64,000 nucleotides of DNA from Streptantibioticus silvisoli (GCF_027947535.2 NZ_JAAGKO020000008.1:62001-126000); one strand, 5' to 3'. Positions 9,206 through 25,360 are shown, counted from the first letter of the stretch. A program made the numbers and translations. Notes: generated from the sequence alone by a model not told the origin.

Positions 9206-10636
9206 TCAGTTGCTGTGTCCGCCGCCCAGGTGGTGCACCCGCACCAGGTTGGTGGTGCCGGGCACGCCGGGGGGCGAGCCGGCCGTGATGATCACCGTGT
9301 CGCCCGGCCCGTAGTCGCTGAGCTTGAGCATCTCGGTGTCGACCAGGTCGACCATCGCGTCGGTGTGGTCGACGTGCTCGACCAGGTGCGTCTGCACGCC
9401 CCAGGTGAGCGACAGCTGGTTGCGGGTCGCGGCGTCGCTGGTGAACGCCAGCACCGGCACCGGCACCCGGTAGCGGGCCAGCCGCCGCGCGGTGTCACCC
9501 GATTGGGTGAAGGCGACAAGGGACTTGGCGTCCAGGAAGTCGGCGAGTTCGGCGGCCGCGCGGGCCACCGCGCCGCCCTGGGTGCGCGGCTTCTTGCCGG
9601 GCGCCAGCGGCTCCAGGCCGCGGCGCAGCAGCTCCTCCTCGGCCGCGCAGACGATGCGCGACATCGTCTTGACGGTCTCGATCGGGTACTTGCCGACCGA
9701 GGACTCGGCGGAGAGCATGACCGCGTCCGCGCCGTCCAGGATCGCGTTGGCCACGTCGGAGGCCTCGGCGCGGGTCGGCCGGGAGGCGTGGATCATCGAC
9801 TCCATCATCTGGGTCGCCACGATGACCGGCTTGGCGTTGCGGCGGCACAGCTCCACCAGCCGCTTCTGCACCACCGGGACCTTCTCCAGCGGGTACTCCA
9901 CCGCCAGGTCGCCGCGGGCCACCATGACGGCGTCGAACGCCGCGACGACGTCCTGCATGTTGTCGACCGCCTGCGGCTTCTCCACCTTGGCGATGACCGG
10001 GACCCGGCGGCCCTCCTCGTCCATCACGCGGTGCACGTCGCGCACGTCCTTGGCGTCGCGCACGAAGGACAGCGCGACCATGTCGCAGCCCATCCGCAGC
10101 GCGAAGCGCAGGTCGTCGATGTCCTTCTCCGACAGCGCCGGGACGTTGACCGCGGTGCCGGGCAGGTTGATGCCCTTGTGGTCGGAGATGATGCCGCCCT
10201 CGACCACCACGCAGCGCACCTGCGGTCCGGCGATCTCGATCACCCGCAGCGCCACGTTGCCGTCGTTGATCAGCACCGGGTCGTCGACCCGCACGTCACC
10301 GGGCAGCCCCTTGTAGGTGGTGCCGCAGATGTGCCGGTCGCCGGGCACGTCCTCGGTGGTGATGGTGAACTCGTCACCGGCCTCCAGCTCCACCGGTCCG
10401 TCGGCGAAGGTCTCCAGCCGGATCTTCGGGCCCTGGAGGTCGGCCAGCACGCCGATGGCGGTGCCGGTCTCCTCGGCGACCTTGCGTACCCGGTGGTAAC
10501 GCTCCTCGTGCTCGGTGTGGCTGCCGTGGCTGAAGTTGAAACGGGCCACGTTCATGCCTGCCTCGACCAGTGCCTTCAACTGGTCGTAGGAGTCGACAGC
10601 CGGACCCAGGGTGCAGACGATTTTCGCTCGGCGCAT
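9206..10636 (-). CDS. pyk: Pyruvate kinase
   Basis: A 476-residue enzyme of normal length that converts phosphoenolpyruvate and ADP to pyruvate and ATP in the last step of glycolysis. Family marks in order: RRAKIVCTLGPA at the start, NVARFNFSHGSH, KGPKIRLETF, VIAKVEKPQA, VMVARGDLAVEYPLE (active-site RGDL) and ATQMMESMIHASRPTRAEASD (split here: ATQMMESMI, then SRPTRAEASDVAN). The C-terminal allosteric domain ends near VRVHHLGG. ATG at 10636, with no good ribosome site visible. It lies alone between a terminator and the ackA-pta pair. Confidence 0.97.
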   Translation of the reverse strand: MRRAKIVCTLGPAVDSYDQLKALVEAGMNVARFNFSHGSHTEHEERYHRVRKVAEETGTAIGVLADLQGPKIRLETFADGPVELEAGDEFTITTEDVPGDRHICGTTYKGLPGDVRVDDPVLINDGNVALRVIEIAGPQVRCVVVEGGIISDHKGINLPGTAVNVPALSEKDIDDLRFALRMGCDMVALSFVRDAKDVRDVHRVMDEEGRRVPVIAKVEKPQAVDNMQDVVAAFDAVMVARGDLAVEYPLEKVPVVQKRLVELCRRNAKPVIVATQMMESMIHASRPTRAEASDVANAILDGADAVMLSAESSVGKYPIETVKTMSRIVCAAEEELLRRGLEPLAPGKKPRTQGGAVARAAAELADFLDAKSLVAFTQSGDTARRLARYRVPVPVLAFTSDAATRNQLSLTWGVQTHLVEHVDHTDAMVDLVDTEMLKLSDYGPGDTVIITAGSPPGVPGTTNLVRVHHLGGGHSN

Positions 10637-10755
10637 GCAGACGATCCTATCGATGATTTGTTCCCGCCCGGAATTTAGCCGGTCGACGCCCTGAGGGCAT
10701 CATCACATGCGCCGCTCAAGCACCCCGCAACCGGGACCGGTGTGATAACAGGGGA

Positions 10756-10787
10756 GCGCGCGGCCCCTCAACCGAGCGGCCGCGCGC
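10756..10787 (-). terminator. Hairpin terminator after ackA
   Basis: A perfect 10-bp inverted repeat (10756-10765 and 10778-10787) with a 12-base loop, 17 bp beyond the ackA stop on the minus strand. Confidence 0.65.
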
Positions 10788-10804
10788 CGGCCTTGCCGGG
10801 ACCG

Positions 10805-11964
<1,160 letters not shown>

Positions 11965-11968
<4 letters not shown>

Positions 11969-14070
11969 CGGGTGGCCTCCTGGGCCTGGATCGCGGTGAT
12001 GGCCACGGTGTTGATGATGTCGGGCACGAGCGCGCCGCGCGACAGGTCGTTGACCGGCTTGCGCAGCCCCTGAAGGACCGGGCCGATGGCGACCGCGCCG
12101 GCCGAGCGCTGCACGGCCTTGTAGGTGTTGTTGCCGGTGTTGAGGTCGGGGAAGATCAGCACGGTGGCCCGTCCGGCGACCGGCGAGCCGGGCATCTTCG
12201 CGGCGGCCACCGCCGGGTCCACCGCGGCGTCGTACTGGATCGGCCCGTCCACCAGCAGGTCGGGGCGCAGTTCGCGCACCAGCTCGGTGGCCCGCCGGAC
12301 CTTGTCGACGTCGGCGCCGCTGCCGGAGGTGCCGGTGGAATACGACAGCATCGCGATCCGCGGTTCGACGCCGAACGCGGCGGCGGTGGCGGCGGACTGC
12401 ACGGCGATGTCGGCCAGCTGGCCGGCGTCCGGGTCGGGGTTGACCGCGCAGTCGCCGTAGACCAGCACCCGGTCGGCCAGGCACATGAAGAACACCGAGG
12501 AGACGATGGAGGCGCCCGGCGAGGTCCTGATGACCTCGAACCCGGGGCGGATGGTCGCCGCGGTGGAGTGCGTGGCGCCGGAGACCATGCCGTCGGCCAG
12601 GCCCTGGGCGACCATCAGCGTGCCGAAGTAGGAGACGTCGGCGACCACGTCGTGGGCGAGTTCCACCGTCATGCCCTTGTGGGCGCGCAGCTGCGCGTAC
12701 CGCTCGGCGAACGTGTCGCGCAGCGGCGAGGTCTGCGGGTCCACGATCCGCGCCACCGCGCCGGTCTCCGGTACCTCGTCCAGGCCCAGGGCCAGGCCCA
12801 GTTCACCGGCCCGGCGGCGGATCGCGCCCTCGTCGCCCAGCAGCGTCAGGTCGCAGACGTTGCGGCGCAGCAGCACCTCGGCGGCGCGCAGCACGCGCTC
12901 CTCGGTGCCCTCGGGCAGCACGACGTGCCGGCGGTCGGAGCGGGCGCGTTCCAGCAGGTCGTGCTCGAACATCATCGGCGTGACGCGCGTGCCGCGCGAC
13001 ACCGACAGCCGTTCGGTCAACTCGGCGGCGTCCACGTGCAGTTCGAACAGCCCGAGCGCGGTCTCCGCCTTGCGGGGGGTGGCCGCGGTCAGCTTGCCCT
13101 CCAGGGTGAACAGCTCCGCCGCGGTCGGGAACGAGCCGCCGGGCACCGCCAGCACCGGGGTGCCGGGGGCCAGCCGGGCGGCGAGCGCCAGCACGTCCCG
13201 GGTGGGGCGCTCGTCCAGGGTGAGCAGCACCCCGGCGATCGACGGCGCCCCCGCGGAGTGCGCGGCCAGCGATCCGATGATCAGGTCGGCGCGGTCGCCG
13301 GGGGTGACCACCAGGCAGCCCGCGGTGAGCGCGGGCAGGAACGCCGGCAGCATCGCGCCGCCGAAGACGAAGTCCAGCACGTTGCGGGCCAGCCCCGCCT
13401 CGTCGCCCTCCAGCACGGTGGCGTCCAGCGCCTGCACCACCTGCGCCACGGTCGGCGCCGACAGCGACGGCTCCTCCGGCAGCACCCAGGCCGGCACCCC
13501 CAGCCGGCCCTCCAGCAGCTCACGGGCCCGGCCGGCCTGTTCCGGCGGCACCCGGTTGGCGATCATCGCCAGCACGTCGCAGCCCTGGGCGGTGAAGGCC
13601 CGCAGCGCGTTGCTGACCTCGGCGGCCACCGAGTCGGCGTCCTGCCCGGAACCGCCGACGACCGGCAGGACGGCGGCGCCGAACTCGTTGGCCAGCCGCG
13701 CGTTGAGCGCCAGCTCGTCCGGCAGCTGGGTGTCGTGGAAGTCCGACCCCAGCACCAGGACCACCTCGTAGTCCGCCGCGACCTGGTGGAAGCGGCCGAC
13801 CAGCAGCTCCACCAGTTCGTCCGTCCCGCGTTCGGCCTGCACCCGGGCGGCCTCCGCGTAGCCGACGCCGACCGCGCCGGCCGGGTCCTGGGCGAGCCGG
13901 TAGCGGGCCCGCAGCAGCTGGAAGAGCCGGTCGGGGCCGTCGTCGTGGCTCAGCGGCCGGAAGATCCCGACCCGGTCCACCCGCCGGGTCAGCAGCTCCA
14001 TCACCCCCAGCTCCACGACCTGCCGGCCGTCCCCCCGCCCGATCCCCGTCACGTACACGCTGCGTGCCAC
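11965..14070 (-). CDS. pta: Phosphate acetyltransferase
   Basis: A 701-residue, three-part phosphotransacetylase that converts acetyl-CoA and phosphate to acetyl phosphate. The N-terminal half is the P-loop-like AAA_26 region plus DRTGG domain found in long actinobacterial and proteobacterial Pta. The last ~330 residues are the PTA_PTB catalytic domain, with [51 protein letters not shown] and [20 protein letters not shown]. The frame is open to 14172, but I start it at GTG 14070 ([11 protein letters not shown]), which has GAAGGA about 9 bases upstream. First gene of the pta-ackA operon. Confidence 0.95.
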
Positions 14071-14224
14071 CCGTGACCGTCCTTCGCCGTCGCCCCGCAC
14101 GGGCCCCGGCGGCCCGCCGCCCCAACCTCTCACGCCGCGCGGACCGGCCGGGCGCGCACCGGCGGGCGACACCCCCGTCCGCCCGGCACCGCCCGCCCGG
14201 CCCCGCGTGCGGCGTGCGGCGGCC

Positions 14225-16702
14225 TCAGTCGCGCGCCGGGACCAGCCACACCGTGGACAGCGGCGGGAGGGTCACCTCGATGCTCGCGGGGCGGCCGTTC
14301 CAGGCGATGTCCGCCGGCCGCAGGACGCCCGCGTTGGTCAGGCCGCCGCCGCCGTAGCGGGTGTCGTCGGTGTTGAGCACCTCGCGCCAGCCGGCCGGGC
14401 CGGCCGGGACGCCGACGCGGTACGGGCGGCGCACGACGGGGGAGAAGTTGGTGACCGACACCAGCGGGCGCCCGTCGGCGTCCAGGCGGGCGAAGGCGAT
14501 CACGTTGGCCTCGGCGGCGTCGGAGTCGATCCAGGAGAACCCGGCCGGATCGGTGTCCAGCGCCCACAGCGCCGGGGTGCCGGCGTAGGCGGTGTTCAGG
14601 TCCCGCACCAGGTCCCGCACGCCGCGGTGGTCACCGGCCGCCGGATACGTCTCGTCCAGCAGCCACCAGTCCGGGCCGCGCTCGTGCGACCACTCCGCAC
14701 CCTGCGCGAACTCCTGTCCCATGAACAGCAGCTGCTTGCCCGGATGCGCCCACATGTAGCCCAGGTACGCCCGGGCGGTGGCCCGCTGCTGCCACCAGTC
14801 GCCCGGCATCTTCATCACCAGCGAGCCCTTGCCGTGCACCACCTCGTCGTGCGAGATCGGCAGCACGTAGTTCTCCGAGTACGCGTACACCATGGAGAAC
14901 GTCAGCCCGCCGTGGTGGTGCTCGCGGTGCACCGGGTCGTGCGACAGGTAGTCGAGCGTGTCGTGCATCCAGCCCATGTTCCACTTCAGGCCGAAGCCCA
15001 GCCCGCCGAAGCCGGTCGGGCCGGTGTGGTGGGTCGCCCGGGTCACCCCGTCCCACGCGGTCGACTCCTCGGCGATCGTCACCACCCCGGGGCAGCGCCG
15101 GTAGACCGTGGCGTTCATCTCCTGAAGGAACGCCACCGACTCCAGGTCCTCCCGCCCGCCGCGCTCGTTCGGCGTCCACTGGCCGGGGCCGCGCGAGTAG
15201 TCGCGGTAGAGCATCGAGGCGACCGCGTCCACCCGCAGCCCGTCGATGTGGAACTCCTCGCACCAGAACACCGCGTTGGCCACCAGGAAGTTGCGCACCT
15301 CGTCGCGCCCGGTGTCGAAGACCAGCGTCCCCCAGTCCGGGTGCTCGCCGCGCCGCGGGTCGGCGTGCTCGTACAGCGGCTGCCCGTCGAACCGGGCCAG
15401 CGCCCAGTCGTCCTTGGGGAAGTGCGCCGGCACCCAGTCCAGGATCACCCCGATCCCGGCCCGGTGCAGCGCGTCGACCAGGAAGCGGAAGTCGTCCGGG
15501 GTGCCCATCCGGGACGTCGGCGCGTAGTACGAGGTGACCTGGTAGCCCCACGAGCCGCCGAACGGGTGCTCGGCCACCGGCATCAGCTCCACATGCGTGA
15601 AGCCCAGGTCCCGCACGTAGGCGGTCAGCTGCTCCGCGAGCTGACGGTACGTCAGTCCCGGTCGCCAGGACGGCAGATGGACCTCGTAGACCGACATCGG
15701 CGCCTGGTGCGGCGGCCGGTCGCCGCGGTGCGCCATCCACGCCTGGTCGTGCCACGCGTGGTGCGAGGCGGTCACCACCGACGCGGTGGCCGGCGGCACC
15801 TCGGTGCGCCGGGCCATCGGGTCGGCCTTCATCCGCCGCTCGCCGTCCTGGGTCAGGATGTCGAACTTGTACAGCGCGCCGTCGCCGACGCCGGGCACGA
15901 ACAGCTCCCACACCCCGGACGAGCCCAGCGACCGCATCGGGTACCCGGTGCCGTCCCAGTAGTTGAAGTCGCCGGCCACCCGCACCCCGCGCGCGTTCGG
16001 CGCCCACACCGAGAACCGGGTGCCGGCCAGGCCCTGGTGCTCCATGACCTGCGCGCCCAGCGCCTTCCACAACTCCTCGTGCCGGCCCTCACCGATCAGG
16101 TGCAGGTCCAGCTCGCCCAGCGACGGCAGCAGCCGGTACGGATCGTCCTCGGCGACCTCCTCGCCCTCGTAGCCGACCGACAGCCGGTACGCCGGCACCT
16201 CCCGCAGCGGCAGCACCCCGGAGAACAGCCCGTCGCCGTCGTCGTGCAGCGCCTGCCGCACCCCCGGCGCCTCCACCGTCACCGCCCGCGCGTACGGCTT
16301 GAGCACCCGCACCGCGATCCCGCCGGGCACCGGATGCGCCCCCAGCACGCCGTGCGGGTCGTGGTGGGCGCCGGCCAGCAGCAGCTCGCGGTCGTGCCGC
16401 TCCACCGCCGAAGCCGCCCGCACCCCGCCGGCCCCGGGCCCGCCGGCCCCGGAGCCGGCCAGACCGCCCGAGCCGGGACCGCCTGAGCCGGGACCTCCGG
16501 AACCGCGACCGCCGGAGCCGGTCGGCGGCGTGGCGGGGGCCGGGCGGAACGTGCCCGGCACCGTCACGTCCCGGCGCGGCGCCGAACCGGAGGCGGCCGG
16601 CCGGCTCCCGTCGCCGTATCCGCGGGCGTCGGCCTCCGACCGCATGCCGGCCGGCGGCGCCGGGCGGCCGGGTGCGGGGTGCGAGGGTTCACGCGCAGTC
16701 AC
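14225..16702 (-). CDS. glgB: 1,4-alpha-glucan branching enzyme
   Basis: An 825-residue GH13 branching enzyme that makes alpha-1,6 links in glucan. After a ~95-residue disordered Gly/Pro/Ser leader (see findings) come CBM48-like modules ([20 protein letters not shown]) and the catalytic barrel. The nucleophile is in [12 protein letters not shown] (about residue 489), the acid/base in TIAEESTAW (about 545), and the third carboxylate in [13 protein letters not shown] (about 617). GTG start with GAAGGA upstream. It is the last gene of a leftward set with maltokinase, treS and glgE. In the GlgE pathway GlgB branches the linear maltosyl chains that GlgE extends. Confidence 0.95.
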   Translation of the reverse strand: MTAREPSHPAPGRPAPPAGMRSEADARGYGDGSRPAASGSAPRRDVTVPGTFRPAPATPPTGSGGRGSGGPGSGGPGSGGLAGSGAGGPGAGGVRAASAVERHDRELLLAGAHHDPHGVLGAHPVPGGIAVRVLKPYARAVTVEAPGVRQALHDDGDGLFSGVLPLREVPAYRLSVGYEGEEVAEDDPYRLLPSLGELDLHLIGEGRHEELWKALGAQVMEHQGLAGTRFSVWAPNARGVRVAGDFNYWDGTGYPMRSLGSSGVWELFVPGVGDGALYKFDILTQDGERRMKADPMARRTEVPPATASVVTASHHAWHDQAWMAHRGDRPPHQAPMSVYEVHLPSWRPGLTYRQLAEQLTAYVRDLGFTHVELMPVAEHPFGGSWGYQVTSYYAPTSRMGTPDDFRFLVDALHRAGIGVILDWVPAHFPKDDWALARFDGQPLYEHADPRRGEHPDWGTLVFDTGRDEVRNFLVANAVFWCEEFHIDGLRVDAVASMLYRDYSRGPGQWTPNERGGREDLESVAFLQEMNATVYRRCPGVVTIAEESTAWDGVTRATHHTGPTGFGGLGFGLKWNMGWMHDTLDYLSHDPVHREHHHGGLTFSMVYAYSENYVLPISHDEVVHGKGSLVMKMPGDWWQQRATARAYLGYMWAHPGKQLLFMGQEFAQGAEWSHERGPDWWLLDETYPAAGDHRGVRDLVRDLNTAYAGTPALWALDTDPAGFSWIDSDAAEANVIAFARLDADGRPLVSVTNFSPVVRRPYRVGVPAGPAGWREVLNTDDTRYGGGGLTNAGVLRPADIAWNGRPASIEVTLPPLSTVWLVPARD

Positions 16703-16886
16703 GGTGGGGTCCTTCCAGGTCGGAGGTCGAGGGTCGCAGGTCAGCGGTCGCAGTCGGAGTCGGCATCGTCGGCGTCGTCGGTTTCGTCGGCGTCGTCGGC
16801 GACGCCGGCGGGTTCTTCGGGACCGGCAGGTCTTCGGCGGCGCCCGCGGTCCGGCCGGGCCCGGCGGCCGGCGCCGCCCGGGCCGG

Positions 16887-18347
16887 TCAGGCCGCCAGCC
16901 GCTCCACCGCCGCCATCGGGATCGGCAGCCACCGCGGGCGGTGCCGTGCCTCGTACAGCACCTCGTAGACGGCCTTGTCGGTCTCGTACGCCCGCAACGT
17001 CACCGCGGCCCGGCGCGGATCACGGCCGCCGGCGTCCGCGTACCCCGCGCAGAACGCGTCACGCTGCCGTTCCGCCCAGGCGGCCGCCGCCGGTGAGCCG
17101 GGATCGCGGTGCCGGGCGGCGTAGTCGAAGGACCGCAGCATGCCCGCGACGTCCTGTATCGGCGGCTGCGGGCGGCGCCGTTCGGACAGCGGCCGGGACG
17201 GCTCGCCCTCGAAGTCGATCAGCACCCAGCCGGCGTCCTCGGTGCGCAGCACCTGCCCCAGGTGCAGGTCGCCGTGGATGCGCTGGGCGCCCAGCCCGTC
17301 GCCGCGCTCGCCGAGTTCGGCCAGGTCGGTGTAGGCGCCGGCCAGCCGGTCCGCGTACGGCGCCAGCTGCGGCACCGCCCGGGCCGCGGTCCGCAGCCGG
17401 TCGGTCATCGCGGTGGCCAGCAGCCCGACCTGCGCGGCGTCCAGCCTCTCGCGCGGGAACGCCTCGGCCAGCGCGCCGTGCACCTGCGCGGTCGCCGCTC
17501 CCAGCTCGCGCGCCGCGTCGGTGAACTCCGGCCCGTCGCCGTCGACCGACTCCAGCGCCAGCGCCCAGCCCTCGCTGGAGCCGTGGAGGAAACGTTGCAG
17601 CACCCCCAGGGTCGCCGGTTCGTCGTGCAGGCCCAGCGCCTCGAACCAGGCGGCCGGCGCCGGCACCCGCGGGCAGCCGGACCGGGCCAGCGCCAGCGAC
17701 ACCTCCAGGTCGGGGTTGGTACCGGCCGAGATGCGCCGGAAGACCTTCAGGATGAACGCGTCGCCGTATATCACCGACGAGTTGGACTGCTCGGCGCCCG
17801 ACATCCGGGCCGGCAGCCCGGCCGGTACGACGGTGCCGGGCTCGGCGGAGAACCGCAGCGGCCCGGTGCGGCCGCCGGTGCGCAGCCGTTCCAGCAGCAG
17901 CCCGGCCAGCTTCGGGTCGTACAGCGCCTCGTAGACCGTCAGCCCGGCCAGCGACCCCTCCCGGGCCCGGCCCAGCAGTGCGCCGCCCAGCGCCGGCGGC
18001 AGCACCTCGCGGGTGCCCAGCAGCAGCTGGTAGCAGTCGGCGCCGCCGCCGGCCTGCTCGACGTCCAGCAGCAGGTGCAGCAGCCCCGGGGTGCCCAACC
18101 GCCCGTCGCACGGCAGGAGTTCGACCGCGCTCAGCAGCTGGAAACCGGTGATCTCCCGGCCCTTGCCGGCGAACCAGCGCTGCTCGGGCAGCCAGGCCCG
18201 CAGCAGCGGGTCGAGACCGCGCAGCAGCCCGGCGCCGTCCGGTCCCGGGTCCGGCGCCGCCGGACCCGGGACCCGGCCGCCGGTCATCGCGCCGTCCGCC
18301 CGGTCGGCGCGGGCCGTGCCGCGGTGCGGCGACGAGGTCTGCGGCAT
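16887..18347 (-). CDS. mak: Maltokinase
   Basis: A 486-residue protein of the Mak/Pep2 family, an aminoglycoside-phosphotransferase-like kinase that phosphorylates maltose to maltose-1-phosphate with ATP. The N-terminal cap carries [18 protein letters not shown]. The kinase core has [17 protein letters not shown] (lysine for ATP) and the catalytic loop [14 protein letters not shown], followed by [18 protein letters not shown] (metal-binding Asp). A good ribosome site (GAGGAGGGG) precedes the ATG. Its place between treS and glgB gives the product to GlgE. In some actinobacteria treS and mak are fused; here they are separate, 79 bp apart. Confidence 0.93.
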   Translation of the reverse strand: MPQTSSPHRGTARADRADGAMTGGRVPGPAAPDPGPDGAGLLRGLDPLLRAWLPEQRWFAGKGREITGFQLLSAVELLPCDGRLGTPGLLHLLLDVEQAGGGADCYQLLLGTREVLPPALGGALLGRAREGSLAGLTVYEALYDPKLAGLLLERLRTGGRTGPLRFSAEPGTVVPAGLPARMSGAEQSNSSVIYGDAFILKVFRRISAGTNPDLEVSLALARSGCPRVPAPAAWFEALGLHDEPATLGVLQRFLHGSSEGWALALESVDGDGPEFTDAARELGAATAQVHGALAEAFPRERLDAAQVGLLATAMTDRLRTAARAVPQLAPYADRLAGAYTDLAELGERGDGLGAQRIHGDLHLGQVLRTEDAGWVLIDFEGEPSRPLSERRRPQPPIQDVAGMLRSFDYAARHRDPGSPAAAAWAERQRDAFCAGYADAGGRDPRRAAVTLRAYETDKAVYEVLYEARHRPRWLPIPMAAVERLAA

Positions 18348-18362
18348 GGTGTCCCCTCCTCG

Positions 18363-18404
18363 GTGGGCGTGGGCGTGGGCGTGGGCGTGGGCGTGGGCGT
18401 GGGC
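18363..18404. repeat. Seven tandem copies of a GTGGGC hexamer
   Basis: Seven perfect GTGGGC units in the short gap between treS and mak, just upstream of the mak ribosome site. A slippage-prone microsatellite that could change the treS-mak spacing. Confidence 0.95.
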
Positions 18405-18426
18405 GCGGTCGGCGCCGGGGCGCGCA

Positions 18427-22136
<3,710 letters not shown>

Positions 22137-22753
22137 TGCGTCACCTGGGCTCGTGTCGTTACGTGGTCTCGGTGCCCCCAAGGCCCTTTTTAGCGCTTTC
22201 TCCGGCTCGGCACTCGCCCGCATCCTCGCTCCCGCCTGCGGCCACTCGGCTGATCTGGATGAAACGTGAAGGAGTTTTCCGATGGCGCTTCGCCGTGTTA
22301 CGGCCCGATGTCGGTGCGACGTCCGCACCCGCACGGACCGGCCCCTCACCCGGTTCCGCCCCGGTCCCGTCCCCCCGCCGCTGCTTAGCCTGCCCCGGTC
22401 CTCCCGGAGGACACGCATGAGTTACGAACGACGGCGAAACGGGTCGGGGGAGTATCGGGCGGGGGCGGGACGGGGGCGTGGTTTGGGGTTCGGTGCGGGG
22501 CGGAGGCGTGGCCGGGGGTGCGGTTCGGTGCGGGGCGGGGGTGTGGCTCGGGGTGCGGTGCGGCGCCGGGCGGGGGTGTGGCCGGGGGTGCGCGGTCCGG
22601 CACCGGGCGGGGGTGTGGCTCGGGGTGCGGTGCGGCGCCGGGCGGGGGTGTGGCTCGGGGTGCGGTCGGCACCCGGCCGGCGGTGTCCGTCCGGCGCGCC
22701 CGTCGAGCCCGTTGGAGCGCCCCGAATCCGTCCGCCCCGGTTACGGTCGAAGG
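22137..22753. other. Divergent glgE/glgP intergenic region with GC-rich repeats
   Basis: 617 bp with no gene I can support. The glgE side (22137-22260) is relatively AT-richer and should hold the glgE promoter. From about 22440 to 22700 the top strand is a G-rich array of imperfect direct repeats, about 30-35 bp long, around the core GCGCCGGGCGGGGGTGTGG; two near-identical copies lie about 70 bp apart. Open frames through it are only repeat translations. Confidence 0.7.
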
Positions 22754-25360
22754 GTGAAGGCTATTCGTCGGTTCACCGTTCGCACCGTCCTGCCCGAGCC
22801 CCTGCGGCCGCTGCGCGAGCTGGCGCGGAACCTGCGCTGGTCCTGGCACCCGCCGACCCGGGAGCTGCTGCGGTCCGTCGACCCGGACGGCTGGGCCGCG
22901 GCCGGCGGCGACCCGTTGCGGCTGCTGGCGTCGGTCCCCGCCGACCGGCTGGCGGAACTGGCCCGGGACCGCGCGTTCCGCCGCCGGCTGGCGGCCGCCG
23001 CCGACGACCTGGGCGACTACCTCGCCCGCCCGCGCTGGTACCAGCGCCAGGACCCGGTCCGGCTGCCGGCCGCCATCGCCTACTTCTCGCCCGAATACGG
23101 CATCACCGCCACCCTTCCGCAGTACTCCGGCGGCCTGGGCATCCTGGCCGGCGACCACCTGAAGGCCGCCAGCGACCTCGGCGTGCCGCTGATCGGCGTC
23201 GGCCTGCTCTACCGGCACGGCTACTTCCGCCAGTCGCTGGACCGCGACGGCTGGCAGCGCGAGCAGTACCCGGTGCTCGACCCCAACGCGCTGCCGCTCG
23301 AACCGCTGCCCCGGCCCGACGGCACCGCGGTCGGCGTCACCCTCACGCTGCCCGGCGGCCGACCGCTGCACGCGCGGGTGTGGAAGGCGCAGGTCGGCCG
23401 GGTCCCACTGCTGCTGCTCGACTCCGACGTCGAGGGCAACACCGCCGAGGGGCGCGAGGTCACCGACCGGCTCTACGGCGGCGGCAGCGAGCACCGGCTG
23501 CTCCAGGAGATGCTGCTGGGCATCGGCGGGGTCCGGGCGGTGCGGGCCTACTGCGCGCTGTCCGGCCACCCCGCCCCGGAGGTCTTCCACACCAACGAGG
23601 GCCACGCCGGGTTCCTCGGCCTGGAGCGCGTCAGCGAACTCAGCGGCCGGCTCGACTTCGACGCCGCCGTGGAGACCGTCCGCTCCGGCACCGTCTTCAC
23701 CACCCACACCCCGGTCCCGGCCGGCATCGACCGTTTCGAACGCGGCCTGATCGCCCGGCACTTCGGCGACGACGGCGAACTGCCCGGCGTCCCCGCCGAC
23801 CGGGTCCTCGACCTCGGCGCCGAGACCTACCCCGGCGGCGACCCGGGCGTGTTCAACATGGCCGTGATGGGCCTGCGGCTCGCCCAGCGGGCCAACGGCG
23901 TCTCCACGCTGCACGGTGCGGTCAGCCGGGAGATGTTCGCCGGGCTGTGGCCGGGACTGGACCCGGACGAGGTGCCGATCGGCTCCATCACCAACGGCGT
24001 GCACGCCCCCACCTGGATCGCCGACGCCACCCTCGCCGCCATCGGCCCCCGGCTCGGCGGCGAGGAGGCGCTCGCCCTCGGCGACGAACGGACCTGGGCG
24101 GCGCTGCGCGACCTGCCCGACGCGGCGGTGTGGGAACTGCGCCGCGTCCTGCGCTCCCGGCTCGTCGACGACGCCCGGGTGCGGCTGCGCAAGTCCTGGC
24201 TGCGCCGCGGCGCCGACCGGCTCGAACTCGGCTGGACCGACGACGTCCTCGACCCGGACGTGCTCACCATCGGCTTCGCCCGCCGCGTGCCGTCCTACAA
24301 ACGCCTCACCCTCATGCTGCGCGACCGCGACCGCCTCACCGCGCTGCTGCTGCACCCCGAACGCCCGGTGCAGTTCGTGGTGGCCGGCAAGGCGCACCCC
24401 GCCGACGAGGGCGGCAAGCGCCTCGTGCGCGAACTCGTCCGGTTCGCCGACGACCCCGCCGTCCGGCACCGCGTGGTCTTCCTGCCCGATTACGACATGG
24501 GCATGGCCGAGACCCTGGTACCCGGTTGCGACGTCTGGCTCAACAACCCGCTGCGCCCGCTGGAGGCCTGCGGCACCTCCGGCATGAAGGCCGCGCTCAA
24601 CGGCGGCCTCAACCTGTCGGTCCTCGACGGATGGTGGGACGAGTGGTACGACGGCCGCAACGGCTGGCCCATCCCCACCGCCGACGGCGCCGACGAGGAC
24701 CCCGAACGCCGCGACGACATCGAGGCCGCCGCGCTGTACGACCTGATCGAGCAGCGGGTCGCGCCGCGGTTCTACGACACCGGCCGCGACGGCGTACCGG
24801 CCGAGTGGACCGGCATGGTCCGCCACACCCTGGCCACCCTGGGCCCGAAGGTGCTGGCCGGCCGCATGGTCCGCGACTACGTCGAGCAGCTCTACGGTCC
24901 GGCCGCCCGCGCCCACCGCGCCGCCACCGACCAGGCCGTCCGCGACCTCGCCGCCTGGAAGGACCGGGTGCGCCGGGCCTGGCCGTCGGTCCGCGTCGAC
25001 CAGCTCGACGCCGCACCGCCCGACAGCGGCCCCGAGGTCGGCGCCGACCTCCCCCTGCGGGCCCGCGTCGCCCTCGGCGGCCTTCAACCCTCCGACGTCG
25101 ACGTGCAGTTGGTGTACGGCCCGGTCGACGACGCCGACCGCATCACCGCCGCCACCGTGCGCCCCCTCAAACCCGCCGCCGCCCCCGCCCCCGACGGCAC
25201 CGCCCCCTACGAGGGCACCCTCCCCCTCACCCACGGCGGCCCCTTCGGCTACACCGTCCGCGTCCTGCCCACCCACCCCCTCCTGGCCTCCCCGGCCGAA
25301 CTCGGCCTGGTCGCCCTGCCGTTGGAGACGGAGGGCATGACGGCGGGGGTACTGCGGTAG
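22754..25360 (+). CDS. glgP: Alpha-glucan (glycogen/maltodextrin) phosphorylase
   Basis: An 868-residue GT35 enzyme of the shorter TIGR02094-like type that releases glucose-1-phosphate from alpha-glucan. The N-terminal DUF3417 segment shows LRELARNLRWSWHPPTREL. Later come IAYFSPEYGITATLPQYSGG and the pyridoxal-phosphate lysine in ACGTSGMKAALNGGLN (about residue 612). GTG start at 22754, opening directly on the conserved MKAIRRFTVRT N-terminus; upstream open frame is repeat sequence. It faces away from glgE, so polymer synthesis and breakdown genes share one control region. Confidence 0.94.
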   Translation: MKAIRRFTVRTVLPEPLRPLRELARNLRWSWHPPTRELLRSVDPDGWAAAGGDPLRLLASVPADRLAELARDRAFRRRLAAAADDLGDYLARPRWYQRQDPVRLPAAIAYFSPEYGITATLPQYSGGLGILAGDHLKAASDLGVPLIGVGLLYRHGYFRQSLDRDGWQREQYPVLDPNALPLEPLPRPDGTAVGVTLTLPGGRPLHARVWKAQVGRVPLLLLDSDVEGNTAEGREVTDRLYGGGSEHRLLQEMLLGIGGVRAVRAYCALSGHPAPEVFHTNEGHAGFLGLERVSELSGRLDFDAAVETVRSGTVFTTHTPVPAGIDRFERGLIARHFGDDGELPGVPADRVLDLGAETYPGGDPGVFNMAVMGLRLAQRANGVSTLHGAVSREMFAGLWPGLDPDEVPIGSITNGVHAPTWIADATLAAIGPRLGGEEALALGDERTWAALRDLPDAAVWELRRVLRSRLVDDARVRLRKSWLRRGADRLELGWTDDVLDPDVLTIGFARRVPSYKRLTLMLRDRDRLTALLLHPERPVQFVVAGKAHPADEGGKRLVRELVRFADDPAVRHRVVFLPDYDMGMAETLVPGCDVWLNNPLRPLEACGTSGMKAALNGGLNLSVLDGWWDEWYDGRNGWPIPTADGADEDPERRDDIEAAALYDLIEQRVAPRFYDTGRDGVPAEWTGMVRHTLATLGPKVLAGRMVRDYVEQLYGPAARAHRAATDQAVRDLAAWKDRVRRAWPSVRVDQLDAAPPDSGPEVGADLPLRARVALGGLQPSDVDVQLVYGPVDDADRITAATVRPLKPAAAPAPDGTAPYEGTLPLTHGGPFGYTVRVLPTHPLLASPAELGLVALPLETEGMTAGVLR

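Noticed and set aside
22189-22201. AGCGCT-centred sequence resembling a LacI-type operator in the glgE promoter region
   Set aside because: Only the inner six bases are symmetric; the arms do not match.
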